The notes under the pieces: generated by a model
What the model was told of the DNA's origin: nothing
The model's input: the letters and a program-made list of their open reading frames with translations, nothing else
The model's database searches: none
Position numbers and translations under genes: made by a program
Assembly (NCBI GenBank): GCA_036346275.1
Contig: JAYEVK010000171.1
Location: 1-64,000 of the forward strand
Reading direction: 5' to 3'
Length of the DNA stretch: 64,000 nucleotides
DNA from: Otatea glauca
Taxonomy: Eukaryota > Streptophyta > Magnoliopsida > Poales > Poaceae
Shown here: positions 1-11,292 of the stretch, piece after piece
Numbering within the stretch: position 1 is the stretch's first letter
Layout of the letters: each line of letters starts with the position of its first letter

Positions 1-1279
1 GAATCACTATTCCGTTTGTAAGGGTTGTAGTTTGGGTATAAATCAGGGTGGGCTGAGTTTTATAAGCGAATAGGCGAGTAATAAGCGAAAATTATCTCAA
101 AAGTTTTGTGGCGTTCTGTTAACAATTGGTATCAAAACTTGGATTTAAGATCATAAGCCGCTGCCCGGGAGGAGACTCTAGGGCAGCACCGAGAAGCGGC
201 ACGACGATGTGGTGAGCAGAAGTCCTCCCAAGCGTCGCTAGAAGCGGCACCAGAAGATCCGACACTAGAAAATAAGTGCGGCACTACAGGAAGCAAGCAG
301 AGGCAGTACTAGCGCATGCACGGGAGGACACCGTGGAAGCAACAAAAGTAGCTGGCCTTTGCATGAAAAACAAGAAGCTTCAGATCGTGGGCAGTATGCA
401 TGCTAGCAAACAGGTAGAAGCTCCAGCATGCAGTACACATGCAAAGAAAAGAATCAGAGAGAAGAAAGAGCACTTTGGCAGCGGTGCAGCAGCCATCGAG
501 AAAACAGAAGCAAGTAAAGAAAGTCAGTCGCACGACGCCAAGCCAGGCTATAGAAGGAGGAGCACGCAACACGCAGCAAGTGCCAAGTCAGAAGCTACGA
601 AGATCGAGGCAAGAAAGATAGTTCTCTGTGCAGCACAGGAAGGAAGCGTGACGTGCAGTAGTCGGATTCCTCGGCGGAGCAAAGCAAAGACGAGGCGGTG
701 ACCGACCTCGGTGGTGGCTCGAGGAAGGTCGCGCCAGTGAAATTCGTGAGGGTGATGTAAGTAAAGCAAAGGCTTTCAAAACAACAATAGTTCAACACTC
801 GGCGTATTTTGTTTAGTGTCGTGTCTTTTCCGCGATCAGTAGCCTGCGGCGTCGGGGAGCCAGAGGCACAGTGGGTGCGACCGCACAGCGTTAGGAGGCA
901 CCGGTGGGTGTGGGTGTAGGCGACTCGGGAGAGGCGGCGTTGTTTCATGTCTGTAGGTGAGACAGTAGCGAAGGAGTTCGCGCACATAAAACAAGCTGAA
1001 CAAGTTCTTGAAGGAGAGAAGATCGGTATGATCAAAGGTATTACAAGATTACGGAAATGTTAGTAATCTTGTAATAGGAAAGTTTTAGTTTGGAAAGTTT
1101 GTATTAAGAAAGTTTAAGATGAGAGAGTTGAATTAGGACAAGTAAGTAGAATCCTATTCCGTTTGTAAGGGTTGTAGTTTTGGATATAAATACTAAGGTA
1201 GGATTGAGTTTTGTAAGCGAACAGGCGAAAAGTAATAAAGAAAATTATCTCAAAAGTTTTGTAGGGTTATGTTCCAACA
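1..1279 (+). mobile_element. TRIM-like non-autonomous LTR retrotransposon, 5' end cut by window
   Basis: Two copies of the same LTR 3' part are seen: 1-124 and 1148-1279, each with CTATTCCGTTTGTAAGGG, a TATAAAT box, the tail ATTATCTCAAAAGTTTTGT and a CA end. The right LTR starts with TG at about 1058, so about 90 bases of the left LTR lie before the window. A primer-binding site like that for initiator Met-tRNA (TTGGTATCAAAAC, 127-139) follows the left LTR directly. The internal part is only about 930 bp and has no gag, protease, integrase or reverse transcriptase motif; its 141-codon ORF (276-701, basic, Lys/Arg/Ala-rich) resembles nothing I know. It must be mobilised by another element's enzymes. 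The start of its interior resembles that of the element at 36735-37962. Target duplication cannot be tested because the left end is missing. Confidence 0.8.
1058..1279 (+). repeat. 3' LTR of TRIM-like element
   Basis: 222 bp, starts TGTTAG and ends CCAACA. The last 132 bases match 1-124 with a few substitutions and small indels. The left boundary is inferred from the TG start and is approximate. Confidence 0.7.
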
Positions 1280-1574
1280 CATTAAAATCATTCCTAGCCC
1301 CAGTTTTGGAGCACATTGGAGATGGCCTCATCATTTGCGTTTGGAATCCATGTTCCTGGAGGTTGAAACAGGAGATACGATAAGTCGACAAAACAATGGC
1401 TCGTCAGTGATGGCTACATGCTTCGTTGGAGGGACAATCGATGGCCACTCTTCTGCTTGGCAGCGAGGAACATAAGCAGGGTTATTGCCTAATGCCCTTA
1501 CCTTTACTAGCGGGAGAGAGCCAACCATCACAAATTGATTGCTACTTAACCTGGCAACCTTGGACCAAGTTTGT
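1280..1574. other. Unassigned sequence between TRIM element and CACTA fragment
   Basis: Short overlapping ORFs on both strands, none with a recognisable domain. I see no gene here. Confidence 0.4.
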
Positions 1575-1732
1575 GACGTGCACAAAAATTCGTCATGAAA
1601 TACAATCTGTCACGCACATTACATGACAATGCATGTGACAACAATTTTGCGTAAAAACTATGCATGACAAAAATTTTTTTGACTATTTTGTGACCTTTTC
1701 TTTTATCATGGGATTTCAGATTTGCTGTAGTG
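1575..1732. mobile_element. CACTA-type transposon end fragment
   Basis: The stretch ends in TGCTGTAGTG (1723-1732), which on the other strand is the CACTACAGCA terminus used by many plant CACTA (En/Spm) elements. Before it lie repeated short words in both orientations (CATGACAA, GCATGTGACA, TGCATGACAAAAAT), as in CACTA subterminal repeats. The opposite terminus is not found nearby, so this is a remnant. It lies downstream of the KAS I stop codon. Confidence 0.5.
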
Positions 1733-2345
1733 TATCCACGTACAGGCAGGCAACAGATGGTCGATCCAGGCGGCAAATCACCACTGCTGTCTTCAGCATG
1801 GCCGTACCATGGCATGCAACGGTTTAGTAAAGCCGCAACAGCAAGTTTAGTACATTCTAGAGTTACGGTCCATTAGGAATACAGGAATTCTGACATGAAT
1901 TTTGCATGAATTTTGCATGAATTTCAAATAAAACAGTTCAATTCCTGTAGAATGTTCATACTGCAAATAAAAAAAAATTGTGATAGTATAGAATTTCCCA
2001 GATCAGGTAGTACAGACTACGAAACATGCAATTCCTTGGCCTCCAGTGCATTTTCTCTGGAACATACGATCTAAATGTGCTTCTACAGGGCAATTCTAGA
2101 AATTCCTGCCTTTTCCGTTACACAAAGACAGGAAGAATCAATTGCAAATCACGCAAAACATTATACAGCACTCTCTCAATCTAATTGAAGATGGAATACA
2201 AGTCTCATTCAGTTGTGTAACGTTGCAGCTCTTCGAATTAGCAGTCGCGACTCGCTTCCCCCAAAGAAAACACATGCAAAATAACACAGAACTTCCTGAA
2301 AAGACCTTCACTATTCCGGCCAAGATTTGTGGAGCAAGCTACACA
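1733..2345. other. 3' flank of KAS I
   Basis: No coding signal. It must contain the KAS I 3' untranslated region, read right to left, but I could not place a polyadenylation signal with confidence. 1895-1925 has the word TTTTGCATGAA twice. Confidence 0.4.
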
Positions 2346-5300
2346 TTAAGGCTTGAATGGTGCAAATACTACCACTGAATTGTGTCCTCCAAATCCAAAG
2401 GAATTTGAGATACCTGTATAGCAATAGCAAACAAATATGAGGAAGAGGAAGGAGGAAGATGGGGAGTAATACTATAAAGCATACATTGCTACTCACCAAC
2501 ATTCACTTCGTGTTGCTTTTTACGTTAGGTACTGTGTCAAATTCAACCGCTGGCTCTGGGTTCTGCAGTTATCAGTGTAGCTCTTAGTTATTTAGCCATA
2601 ATGTGCCTCTCACGTTTCTACTGTCTTGCAAGATAAATTAGCTGTAACAATGTAAACAAATACTTACAAACTGATTTATGCTTGGATGCACCCATCCAGT
2701 GGTTATAGCTTTAACAGTAGCAATGGCTTCCAAACCACCTGCTGCACCAAGGCAATGTCCTATCATGGACTGCAAATGGAAGTTTGCATTAGGAAGGGCA
2801 ATGAATCAATTTCCTCAAAGTAACAAAGGGCATTAAAGCACCTTGGTTGCATTTATTTTATCCCGGATGTGTCCTTAAATACTTGCTTGATGGCATTCAC
2901 CTCTGCCAGATCACCAGCAAGAGTAGATGTTGCATGAGCATTTATGTAGTTGACCTGCAGATAGTCGTTTGTGATTTTTACAGTCATTTGAAACTTCTTC
3001 AAAGCATTTCCCAATCAAAACCAGAAATTTATAACAAAGTGCCAGAATCATTAAACATCAAAGGGAAGACCAATCAGAGCTCATTGTGAAAAGATTAATT
3101 CTAGAACATCAAAGAGATCATTTTCATGTAAAAGGTAAACTGTGGAAAGATGGCAGGAATTGCCTTTAACACCAACCCTGCCATGATGACTTAAATTGTT
3201 ACTGAAAAAAGGTAGCAATCCTAATACAAAAATAATAAAATCAAGCGACTATGAATCATAATTTACGGATCAAACATAACTGCCATATTACAAAGATAGA
3301 AAAAATTAAAGAATAACAGAACAAATACAAACAAGTGTGTTTTTAAGGGTGAAATATTTGGGTTACCTCCTCTGGTGCCACACCAGCATCTTCAAGACTT
3401 TGCCTAATGCGATGAAACACCAAGACCATCAGATCTTGGGTCAGTCATATGGTAAGCATCACAGTTCACAGCACCTCCTAAATACTCTGCAATTATTGGT
3501 GCATCACGTTTCATTGCATGTTCTAGGCTCTCCATGACCTTTTTCAAATTGACAGAACTAAGGGATTAGAATAGCAGTGAATCATAATTCCACAATAAAA
3601 TTAGAGCATATAAAATTTTATTATCATCATGTTCTATGGTAGGAGCATGATACACAATGTCTGACAAAATTAAAATGTGAAAACTTGAATATGTTTGAAA
3701 CAATTACTCTATTGGAGTAGCTAGAGACTGACTGTGAGCCTACTGAAATTCACTGAGAGTTATTGAACAGATTGTTGAAAACAAATAAATTAGTGTCACT
3801 TTACAGGCTGCAGGATCGATCACTATAGAAAAAAATTCAGTAGAGTAATGATATCAACTAAAGTCCAACTTCACAATCTGGATCAGAATATTGTTCATAG
3901 AGCATACCAGTACTCCAGCTCCTTCACCCATGACAAAACCATCACGATCTTGGTCCCAAGGCCTTGATGCTGTTTTAGGGTCATCATTCCTCTGTGACAG
4001 TGCTCTGCATGCAACAAACCCACCAACACCAATTGGAATAATTGCGCTTCAGTGCCACCAGCAATCATCATATCAGCTTAGCCTCTGCGAATATGGTTTG
4101 CTGCAGCGTAGAAACAGTAGTTCAGTAGCACAGGCAGTTGAGATAGAGTAGTTTGGACCCATGAAACCAATGTCCATTGCAAGCAGGGCAGATCCATGTT
4201 TGTTATGGCATATGGGATGAAAAAGGAGTTATCTTTCTGTATCCCTTCTCAATAAGATTCTGAACACCATCAGAAAACACCGTGAGGCCACCCATTCCAG
4301 TGCCCACAAGAACACCAGCCGGGCCTTGTCAATCTGCCAGAGAGAACATTCACTAATTAGCACGAAATATCCTTTTTCTCCAAAGATAGCAGAGCAGTCA
4401 AATATTAGATAAGCTAATGAAGCTACTATCGGCCCTAAGCAAACCAAAGAAGATTGGTGTGCTAAAAGAGAATGTGACTAAGTCCAAAATGCTTATTTGA
4501 TATAAAATGGTAATGATGCAAGGGATTCATCAAATGGAAAAAAATGCAAAGCTCATGCTTTATTCTAGAATAAATATATAGTGCCAACCAATCTTTTCGA
4601 GATTAAAAGGAAAAAGAATCCCTCAATATTGTGTTGATACTTGATAGCAATTTAAAATAGACACACCCCTATATCATTGGAGCCCAACTGAACTACACGT
4701 ATCTAGAAGATTTGGGCTGTAGCAGACATGAACTGACACTTCTGGAACCTCAGAGCCACCCCACGCGAGTTAATCTCACAAGCCTACCCTCCAGTTCATG
4801 ACAACTCTTCTACTCAAATCAAAGCAGCATCTTCATTATATATGTCATTGCCCACTTAGTTTTCAATTAGAGACAAACCAAAAGATGCACCAAGGAGCAA
4901 AGCAGAGGAAGTGTCATTATTCCTACAGACCAAATTGGCCTCAAATCAACTATGGTGCTACCAACACAAATCAATGCGTTGCTTTAGCCAATCCAAATGG
5001 AGCTGTACCACTACACCTGCCTTGCCAACTGTGCCATTGCTCAAATCCTGGCAGATGTAATTCAATGCTGAGATTAGATGACAGCTTCATCACAGCTTCT
5101 CGATTAGATGACATTCCCAGAAACTTTCTTTAAGAGAGTACCCATCTTGATTGCAAGATTGAATTCAACTACCATCTTATAACAAAAACAAAGTTATTGC
5201 CGTTCACTCCTGCAATCCCAATTAGATGCACTAAAACTACATTAACTCACAAACTAATAACTATCATTCACCAGCTTCCTTCCAAAAGTAAAAAAAACGG

Positions 5301-6182
5301 TTCATCTTCTGTTTTGCATTGAAGAACAGAACTAAAAGAATAGCACCCCCTTCCAGCTACAATCCACACTGCCACGTTTTACGTTCTTACTGCCCAGGGT
5401 CTACCTGCAAGATAATTACTCGCAAGACCACCCGCAATTGTTCCTCTTCTGCCAAGATCAGATTGCGCATCACCGGCACTATTCAACGTATTCATCTCAC
5501 CATCAACCCATTCTTCATGGCGTCATCATTGTCCTCAGAGATCACATCTCCAGCCAACAAAAAGGGAAAAGGGGTGTCACATAATCAGTCAGCCCCTGTG
5601 CTCTGATCTATCAAGAATGTTAACCCCAAGACACTTTCTAGGACCGAAAGTCCCCAACTTTACTGGCTAATAAATTTTTTTAAAAAAAAACACTACATTA
5701 GTATCAGCGAGCGCCTGACCCAGCAAAGGCACGGCATTTGAATCCGAGCTGCGTTAGTGTTACCTTGTCCATGGCCTTGAGTCGTGGGCGAGGCACGCGG
5801 ACTCGAGCGCCTTCTTGCCGCTGACGATGCAGTACCGGAGGCAATCGTCGAGGCGGCGGTCGTTCTTGCCGTCGATGTATCCTCGGAGGAGAAGCCCCGG
5901 ATCTGGCCGGCGAAGCGGGTGGGGAACTTGGAGGCGTCGAAGCGGTCGATGAGCCCGATGCCGCTCTCCCCGGCGAGCAGCCGGTCGTAGTAGGCGTCCA
6001 CGTCGTTCCCGAACACCGACACCAGCCCCATCCCCGTGATCACCACCCGCTTCTTCGGATCCGCCTCCCGCAGGGGCGGCGCCGCCGCCGCGGCGGAGGC
6101 GCGGACGGGGATGCGCCCGGCCGCCTCCGCGGCGCCGCCGGGGCCACGGCGGCGGCGGCGCTGGGGGGAGGAGGCTCTGCAT
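2346..6182 (-). CDS. KASI: Plastid 3-oxoacyl-[acyl-carrier-protein] synthase I (KAS I), seven coding exons, frame disrupted at many sites
   Basis: KAS I condenses malonyl-ACP with growing acyl-ACP (C4 to C16) in plastid fatty-acid synthesis. Exons on the minus strand by splice sites: 6182-5764, 4333-3908, 3538-3367, 2954-2842, 2769-2668, 2562-2497, 2413-2346; all introns are GT-AG. The start gives MQSLLPP, a short transit peptide; the mature part opens with VVITGMGLVSVFGND. The catalytic triad is legible: Cys in STACAT (exon 2), His in INAHATST (exon 4), His in SMIGHCLGAAGG (exon 5); the end is FGFGGHNSVVVFAPFKP then stop. However, reading between these blocks needs frame changes near 6100-6170, 5886, 5778, 4318, 4222, 4197, 4120, 4050, 3413, 2856 and 2519, mostly one base short in a run, and one in-frame stop (GAA to TAA, 4078-4080). 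Exons 5 and 7 are clean. Either a recent pseudogene or uncorrected sequence error. Identity is near certain; functionality is not. Confidence 0.92.
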
Positions 6183-6430
6183 CGCGGCGGCGGGAGGAGG
6201 AGAGGGTGGCGATGGAAACGAGGAGGGAGGGTGGCTCTCCGCTGCGGTATGGCTGCGCGGTGCGGGGAGGAGCGGAGGCGAGGGTGCGTCTATGTATGGA
6301 GGGTGGGGGCAGTGGGACCCACAGGGGGTTTGGGTTTCGGGGCTTTGGAGGCGACGACGGCAGGGGCGGTGGGTTTCTCAACCAACTGGGCGGACTTTGC
6401 AACGCCGTTCTTGTTTGCCCTTTGTCACCG
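6183..6430 (-). promoter_or_regulatory. KAS I 5' leader and proximal promoter region
   Basis: GC-rich, pyrimidine-rich on the KAS I coding strand just upstream of the ATG. No clear TATA box. The hAT relic begins immediately upstream (about 6430), so the promoter has a mobile element right next to it. Confidence 0.35.
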
Positions 6431-9400
6431 GGCGGGGATGGCAACGAGGCCGCTCCCCGCAGGATAGGAAGGGCCAAACGGCGGCCCGATCCGTTAAACG
6501 GGCGGCACAGTCATCTAGGTTCGGTTAATAAATAGACTATGTCGTCTTGGGTCCAACCACCGGTCGTGTCGTCTGATCCGGTATCCTCATCGGTCGATAG
6601 GCGTAAGCGGGCGATCGGTCCGTTAGAGTAAAAAAATGATAGAAAATAGAAAAGGTATGAAAAATACAATTTTTTTTTGGAAAAAATCAGAAAAATGGAA
6701 AAATTTAGAATAATTAGAAAATCTTAAATGATGTAGAAAAACTTTTTAAAAATGTCGTGAATTATGAAAAAGCTAAAATATAAAATAAATTATAAAATGA
6801 GACAAATAATTAGAATTAAATAATGAGTTTTATTGATGTTTGACTGCCCCGTTAAAACCTTTGCAAAGAAAAACTCAACACGAGAAAACATTTGCAAAGA
6901 AAAAAGTACAGCCTATAGCTCAGTGATACAGAAAAAAAGTGAAGATTACAATTATTTTTCCTGATTATTTAGATAAAGATTTTCAAATGTCTCCGCCAGC
7001 TCAACATTTTCTGTAGTATGTTGAGCTCGTTGATTAAATTGTTCCCAATCTTTCACAGTGAGAAGTATTTCCATCATCTCAATTGTCATATTTGTTCTTC
7101 TCTCCTCGATTATTCTTCTGAATAGACTGAAAGCATACTCCAAAGAAACCGTGGAGACAAGAACTGTTAACACATCCCGTACTAATATAAAAAGCACCGG
7201 ATATGTTATCTTGTGCACGTGCCACCACCGCAAAATATTGAGTCCTCCTCTTGCTTGCTCTTGGTAGTTGACAATGCCGATGTTGAGATAGGCAACTAGC
7301 TCCCACCACTTGTTGTGTCCGAGCAGCGTTGTTGTAGTCGAACTCCTTGAGGAAGAGCCACTTACACCCCATATATTTCTCCACGCAGCTTTTCTTCTTA
7401 CCTATTGTAGGTGCTAGTGGAGGTCATAGATGCGAACCCGACAAACTTCGATCATACTTAGTATAAACTTGAGATAAGTTAGTACGGACATTTGAAAAAT
7501 AACTAGAATAATCAGTACCCACCACATCACTTAGAAGTGAGAGAACATTAGAAAACTCTCGAATTTTAGCTCTAGGATCTAAAATAAATGCAAATGTATA
7601 TAACATAGGAATTTCTTTTCAATATTTCAAAATTTTAGTTTTTATAGCATAAACATATGTACGCAAAAATATTATCATTTTCATAGTTCATTAAGTGAGT
7701 AGCAATTTCTAGAATATGATACACTATTAAATGAGAGGTTGAGTAATAAACTCCAGATAAAGCAACAGTGGAATCATAAAAAAGTTCCAAAAATGACACC
7801 AAAAATTCAAAAAACATACCAATGTTGCTATGTGAGTAGCGGTTGACCATCATGTCTACGATAGTGCGTGTTAATAAAAACAGAAAATGTGCTCTTATAG
7901 AGTATCAGAGACTTAAGCATCAAGTAAGTAGAGTTCCATCTAATAGGCATATCCAAACCAAACTTACGCGGACGCACCTCCATTGCAATACAATAAGTTT
8001 TATATATGCTACTCATTGATTAGAATTATTTAAGAAAAATATTGCGGTCTTGAAAAGGTTCAAGGTACTAGTCTAACCTCTTCAAAGTAGATTTAACTAT
8101 AAGATTAATAATATGTCAAGTACAACGTTGATGTAACAAGAAAGATTCGACATCTGAATTAAAAAGCGAGTAAGAATTTTCATGGTAGAAGTATTTCTTG
8201 AAGCATTATCTAATGTTATTGCACTAAGGCCAAAATCTTTCACAACTTTTACAATACAATCAGCAATATTTTCACCGATGTGTGCTACATCAATTAATTT
8301 GAATCCTATAATTCTCTTCTCTAATTGCTAATCATTGTTTACATAATGAGCAACTATACTAAGGTAATCCTCTTTACCCCTACCACTCCATATGTTTGAT
8401 GTTAAAGACACAAAAATCACGGTAGTAAATTGATCTTTTAGCTTACTACGATAATTATTATAGTATTTAATCAAATATCTACTTGTTGTCTATATAGAAC
8501 TACAGAAAACCTAAGATTATGAGCAGTCTTAATATAGTTTTCAAATGCAGGTGACTCACCAATGTTTAAAGGAAGATCTTGAGAAGCGATTAAACGATAA
8601 AGAGATTCACAAGCTACCTCGGGATTGTAGTCCCAATTACATACCGTCTGCGTCGGCGTTGTCTTTGCATTTGCGTCGTATCAAAGCCACCCCCGCTTTT
8701 CTTTTGCAGCTCTCAGCATATCTCTTCAATTGCCCCGTTCTACCTTTAGATTTAGTAGTTAATTTGTGCTTATAATATTTACAAATAGCATACATGCTCG
8801 AACAATCTAATATCTCGAAAATCGCTCGAAATCTTTCTAGACTCACGATGTCTGCGTCTTCATCTTTTGCCCGGTGCTTGTCGTAGTGATAGCACTTGTA
8901 GAGCCCGATGATGGTGCAGTATTGCAGCTTCTTGAACTTCATAGGATGCAAGAAACTCCTCGGGTGAAATCCCAAAATTAGAAGTCGTGAAGGACGGAAA
9001 TCACATCGTGCTCCATAAAGAAAATTGCAAGGAATATTTACGCTATTAATACTTAAATATGATTTAAAATACTAACAAAATGAAAAATTAAATCACAATT
9101 ATTACCTTGATTTCTTGACAAAAGCCGAAAGCTAAATTTTGAATTTTTGATTTTTGGCAAAACTATTTTGAATTTTGCCAAATTACCACCAAAGTAAGAG
9201 AATTTTCACAAGAGAATAAAGAAGAGAATGCAAGTTTGTTGGTTTGAAAATGAGGCAGCAACCTATTTATAGGGGAAAAATTGGGATTTTTGGAATTTTT
9301 AAAGACTTCAATCGCTATTTTTCAAATAAGCGGGCCAAACATGCCGTGTTGGGCCTAATCGTCTTAAGCCATTCGTGGTTCGGGCCGTGTCATCTTCGAG

Positions 9401-9540
9401 GTGCGGCCCAAGCGCAGCGCGTGCTCCTGGCCCGTCTTGCCTGCCGTTCTGGTGGTGGGTGGTGCTGGTAAGGCCTACGATGGCGTGCCTCGGTGACCCA
9501 TTTGCACGGCCTAAATAAGCTATTTTCATGATTAAGCGGA
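6430..9540 (-). mobile_element. hAT (Ac/Tam3-like) DNA transposon relic, boundaries approximate
   Basis: The element holds a broken transposase read on the minus strand (8975 to 6952). Both flanks (6430-6620 and 9330-9530) are GC-rich and carry repeated GGCCCG / GGGCCGTGTCGTC-type words, as in the subterminal regions of grass Ac-like elements. I could not find matching terminal inverted repeats or an 8-bp target duplication, so the ends are estimates. Confidence 0.55.
6952..8975 (-). pseudogene. hAT transposase, degenerate
   Basis: Order on the minus strand: a BED-type zinc-finger remnant near 8800-8690 (CKYYKHKLTTKSKGRTGQLK, the C-x2-C site altered to C-x-Y, then a later C); a middle block with MPIRWNSTYLMLKSL (about 7950-7900), the conserved RWNSTY motif of Ac-like transposases; AFILDPRAKI (about 7590-7560), the LDPR-type block; and the C-terminal dimerisation domain at 7233-6960 (TVSLEYAFSLFRRIIEERR, ILLTVKDWEQFN). 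Reading needs several frame changes and passes stops, so no active transposase is made. It would have cut and pasted hAT elements with 8-bp target duplications. Confidence 0.8.
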
Positions 9541-10081
9541 AAAAGCGGATGATTGATTGAGAAACGACCGATTAATCAAATTATGCGGTCAATTAATCGT
9601 TCGACTATGTTAATTGTGCTCGATTAAATTATTCATGATGGTTTAGTCACTTTTCATCGGCAGGGCGAGCCGAGCCCAAGCTTCGGACTGGCCTAGGCTG
9701 GCCCAAAGGATATTTGGCCGTGTGGTTTGTTTGGTTTACTGACCCATAGTCTAATATTACAAAAGGATATTTTGAGCAGTCTCAAGCCTGGATCCGCAAG
9801 TGACCGAGATCTAGCTCTACCCACGATCACTAATTAATCAGCCGACTAATCGGTTTTTCACAACACTGAAATGTACCGCAGAGGTTTCCATCTGCTAAAG
9901 TTCACACTTTTCTTTTCAGAAAGGTTTTCCGGTTACTCGCTACGCTAGTCTGCACTTTAGGCTGTGAAGTGTCAAAGCACCCCAATGGAATAGCACGGTA
10001 CATTTGTTGACATGACTCCTTAGCAGTTCGCCGCAGGTTCTATCTCCCTTGCGGAAGCTTTAGGCTACTTAGCCTCTCATC

Positions 10082-10083
<2 letters not shown>
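9541..10083. other. Intergenic sequence, nothing recognised
   Basis: Contains a few copies of ATTAATC/GATTAAT words but no ORF with a known domain and no clear element ends. Confidence 0.4.

Positions 10084-10114
<31 letters not shown>
10084..10114. repeat. (ATT)n microsatellite
   Basis: About ten TTA units in a row. Length is likely variable between accessions. Confidence 0.95.
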
Positions 10115-10116
<2 letters not shown>

Positions 10117-10147
10117 AACCGTCATTTTCTAGATAAAATTACAAATA

Positions 10148-10462
10148 TAATCATCTTTCTAACCATAAAAATATCGATTAGCGACATGTGTCACATCTTG
10201 TACTTTCCTATCTTGGTAGGTCACTAACATCATAGCACCTCTCGCTAGTGCAGCACATTCAAGCTGCGAAGGGCCCACCGTGGCGATCAAGCACTGTAGT
10301 ACACGAGTTCAGCGGGAAGGTGGGGCCTACCACTGCCGCTTCGTCGGAAGGCGCCACGATGGATGAGCGACTACGTTTTGTCAGCGACCTGCCGCTGTAT
10401 AGGAGTGTGTTAGGTAATATGTGTCATCTGTTAATATTTTCATGATCGAGAAGAGGATTAGA
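10148..10462. repeat. Dispersed TIR repeat family 'GGTAGGTGA', copy A
   Basis: The two ends are imperfect inverted repeats about 45 bp long: the left carries ACCATAAAAATATCGATTAG then GCGACATGTGTCA, the right carries GGTAATATGTGTCATCTGTT then AATATTTTCATGATCGAG. The centre is GC-rich. The same words recur at 13565-13760, at 17560-17673 plus 32021-32235 (one copy split by the gypsy element), at 33770-33965 and at 46375-46745. I do not recognise the family; no transposase is encoded. Sequence just outside the right end (TACGCCGAGACTTCGTCAC) also resembles copy B, so the true unit may be longer. Confidence 0.6.
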
Positions 10463-10616
10463 TTTGTAATTTCATTTAAACAAGGTCAGCAGATCAAAAA
10501 GGAAATATGGGGAGAGGCTAAATACGCCGAGACTTCGTCACTTGCGCCACCAACAATTACACTACTCACGTCGTTTCAGTTAACTATTTACAAGATCTCA
10601 GCAGGCAGAGGAAAGA

Positions 10617-10760
10617 AAAAGAGTTCTTTCCGGTATACTAAATTCAATACAGACCACTAATTTATTTTAATCCAATGGATTATATTATTGAGTATCTATT
10701 TATACTTACTCTAGTAGTAGAGTAGTAGAAGTAACTCTTAGTCAATCAATAGCTAGATCA
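10617..10760 (+). repeat. Short dispersed repeat, copy 1 (partner at 48050-48190)
   Basis: The reverse complement of this stretch lines up with 48050-48190: both contain TTTCTACTACTCTACTA or its variant, TATAAATA, and GAATTTAG. It looks MITE-like but I found no terminal repeats or target duplication. Confidence 0.5.
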
Positions 10761-11292
10761 GATTTTTATTATCCACTATATACTATTAATATAATACACC
10801 GCAAAATTTCGAAAAAAAAACACACGCCGCATGTTCTGCTGTCTATTCAGAACGGCGAAGCTCTGTAAAAACAAGGTGTAAGCGGGCCAACGACCATATC
10901 CGTTAAATTCTTTTGTCTACTGTAGTAAGCTGGAATTGATCAGTCGAAATAGTAGTGATACGGCCCACAAAACCACCAAGATTTTGCGCCTTTTAAATGA
11001 TGCTATGGACCAGTGGTGGATCCAACAAGTAGCAACTAAATAAATAGATTAGCACATTCGGATCTCCAACACGTGTTGGCCAGCAATCCGTATCAGGTCA
11101 GAGAGACAGAGATGCATCGCTGTTCACCTCTGCAAGCCTGTCCACTGCTCCACTCTTCCTATCGAAGATATGGAAACAGATTCAATACAGTCAATACAGA
11201 TCTCTCGAAAATATTACTTTAGAACATTGTGCCGATTTTTTTACTCTTAACAACTCTAGAAAAGGGCAACATATAAGTGTCCCACATATACG
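10761..11292. other. Intergenic sequence, nothing recognised
   Basis: AT-rich with no ORF of note. The last eight bases (CATATACG) serve as the left target duplication of the next element. Confidence 0.4.

Noticed and set aside
276..701. 141-codon ORF as a gene
   Set aside because: It lies in the interior of a TRIM-like element, has no domain and low-complexity composition; described within the element instead.
6040..6477. 145-codon minus-strand ORF across the KAS I start
   Set aside because: A GC-driven open frame that does not lead into the KAS I domain; the frame with the conserved VITGMG block is different.
9655..9690. CAGGGCGAGCC as right terminus of the hAT relic
   Set aside because: It is in the wrong orientation for a right end and has no matching inverted partner at the left.
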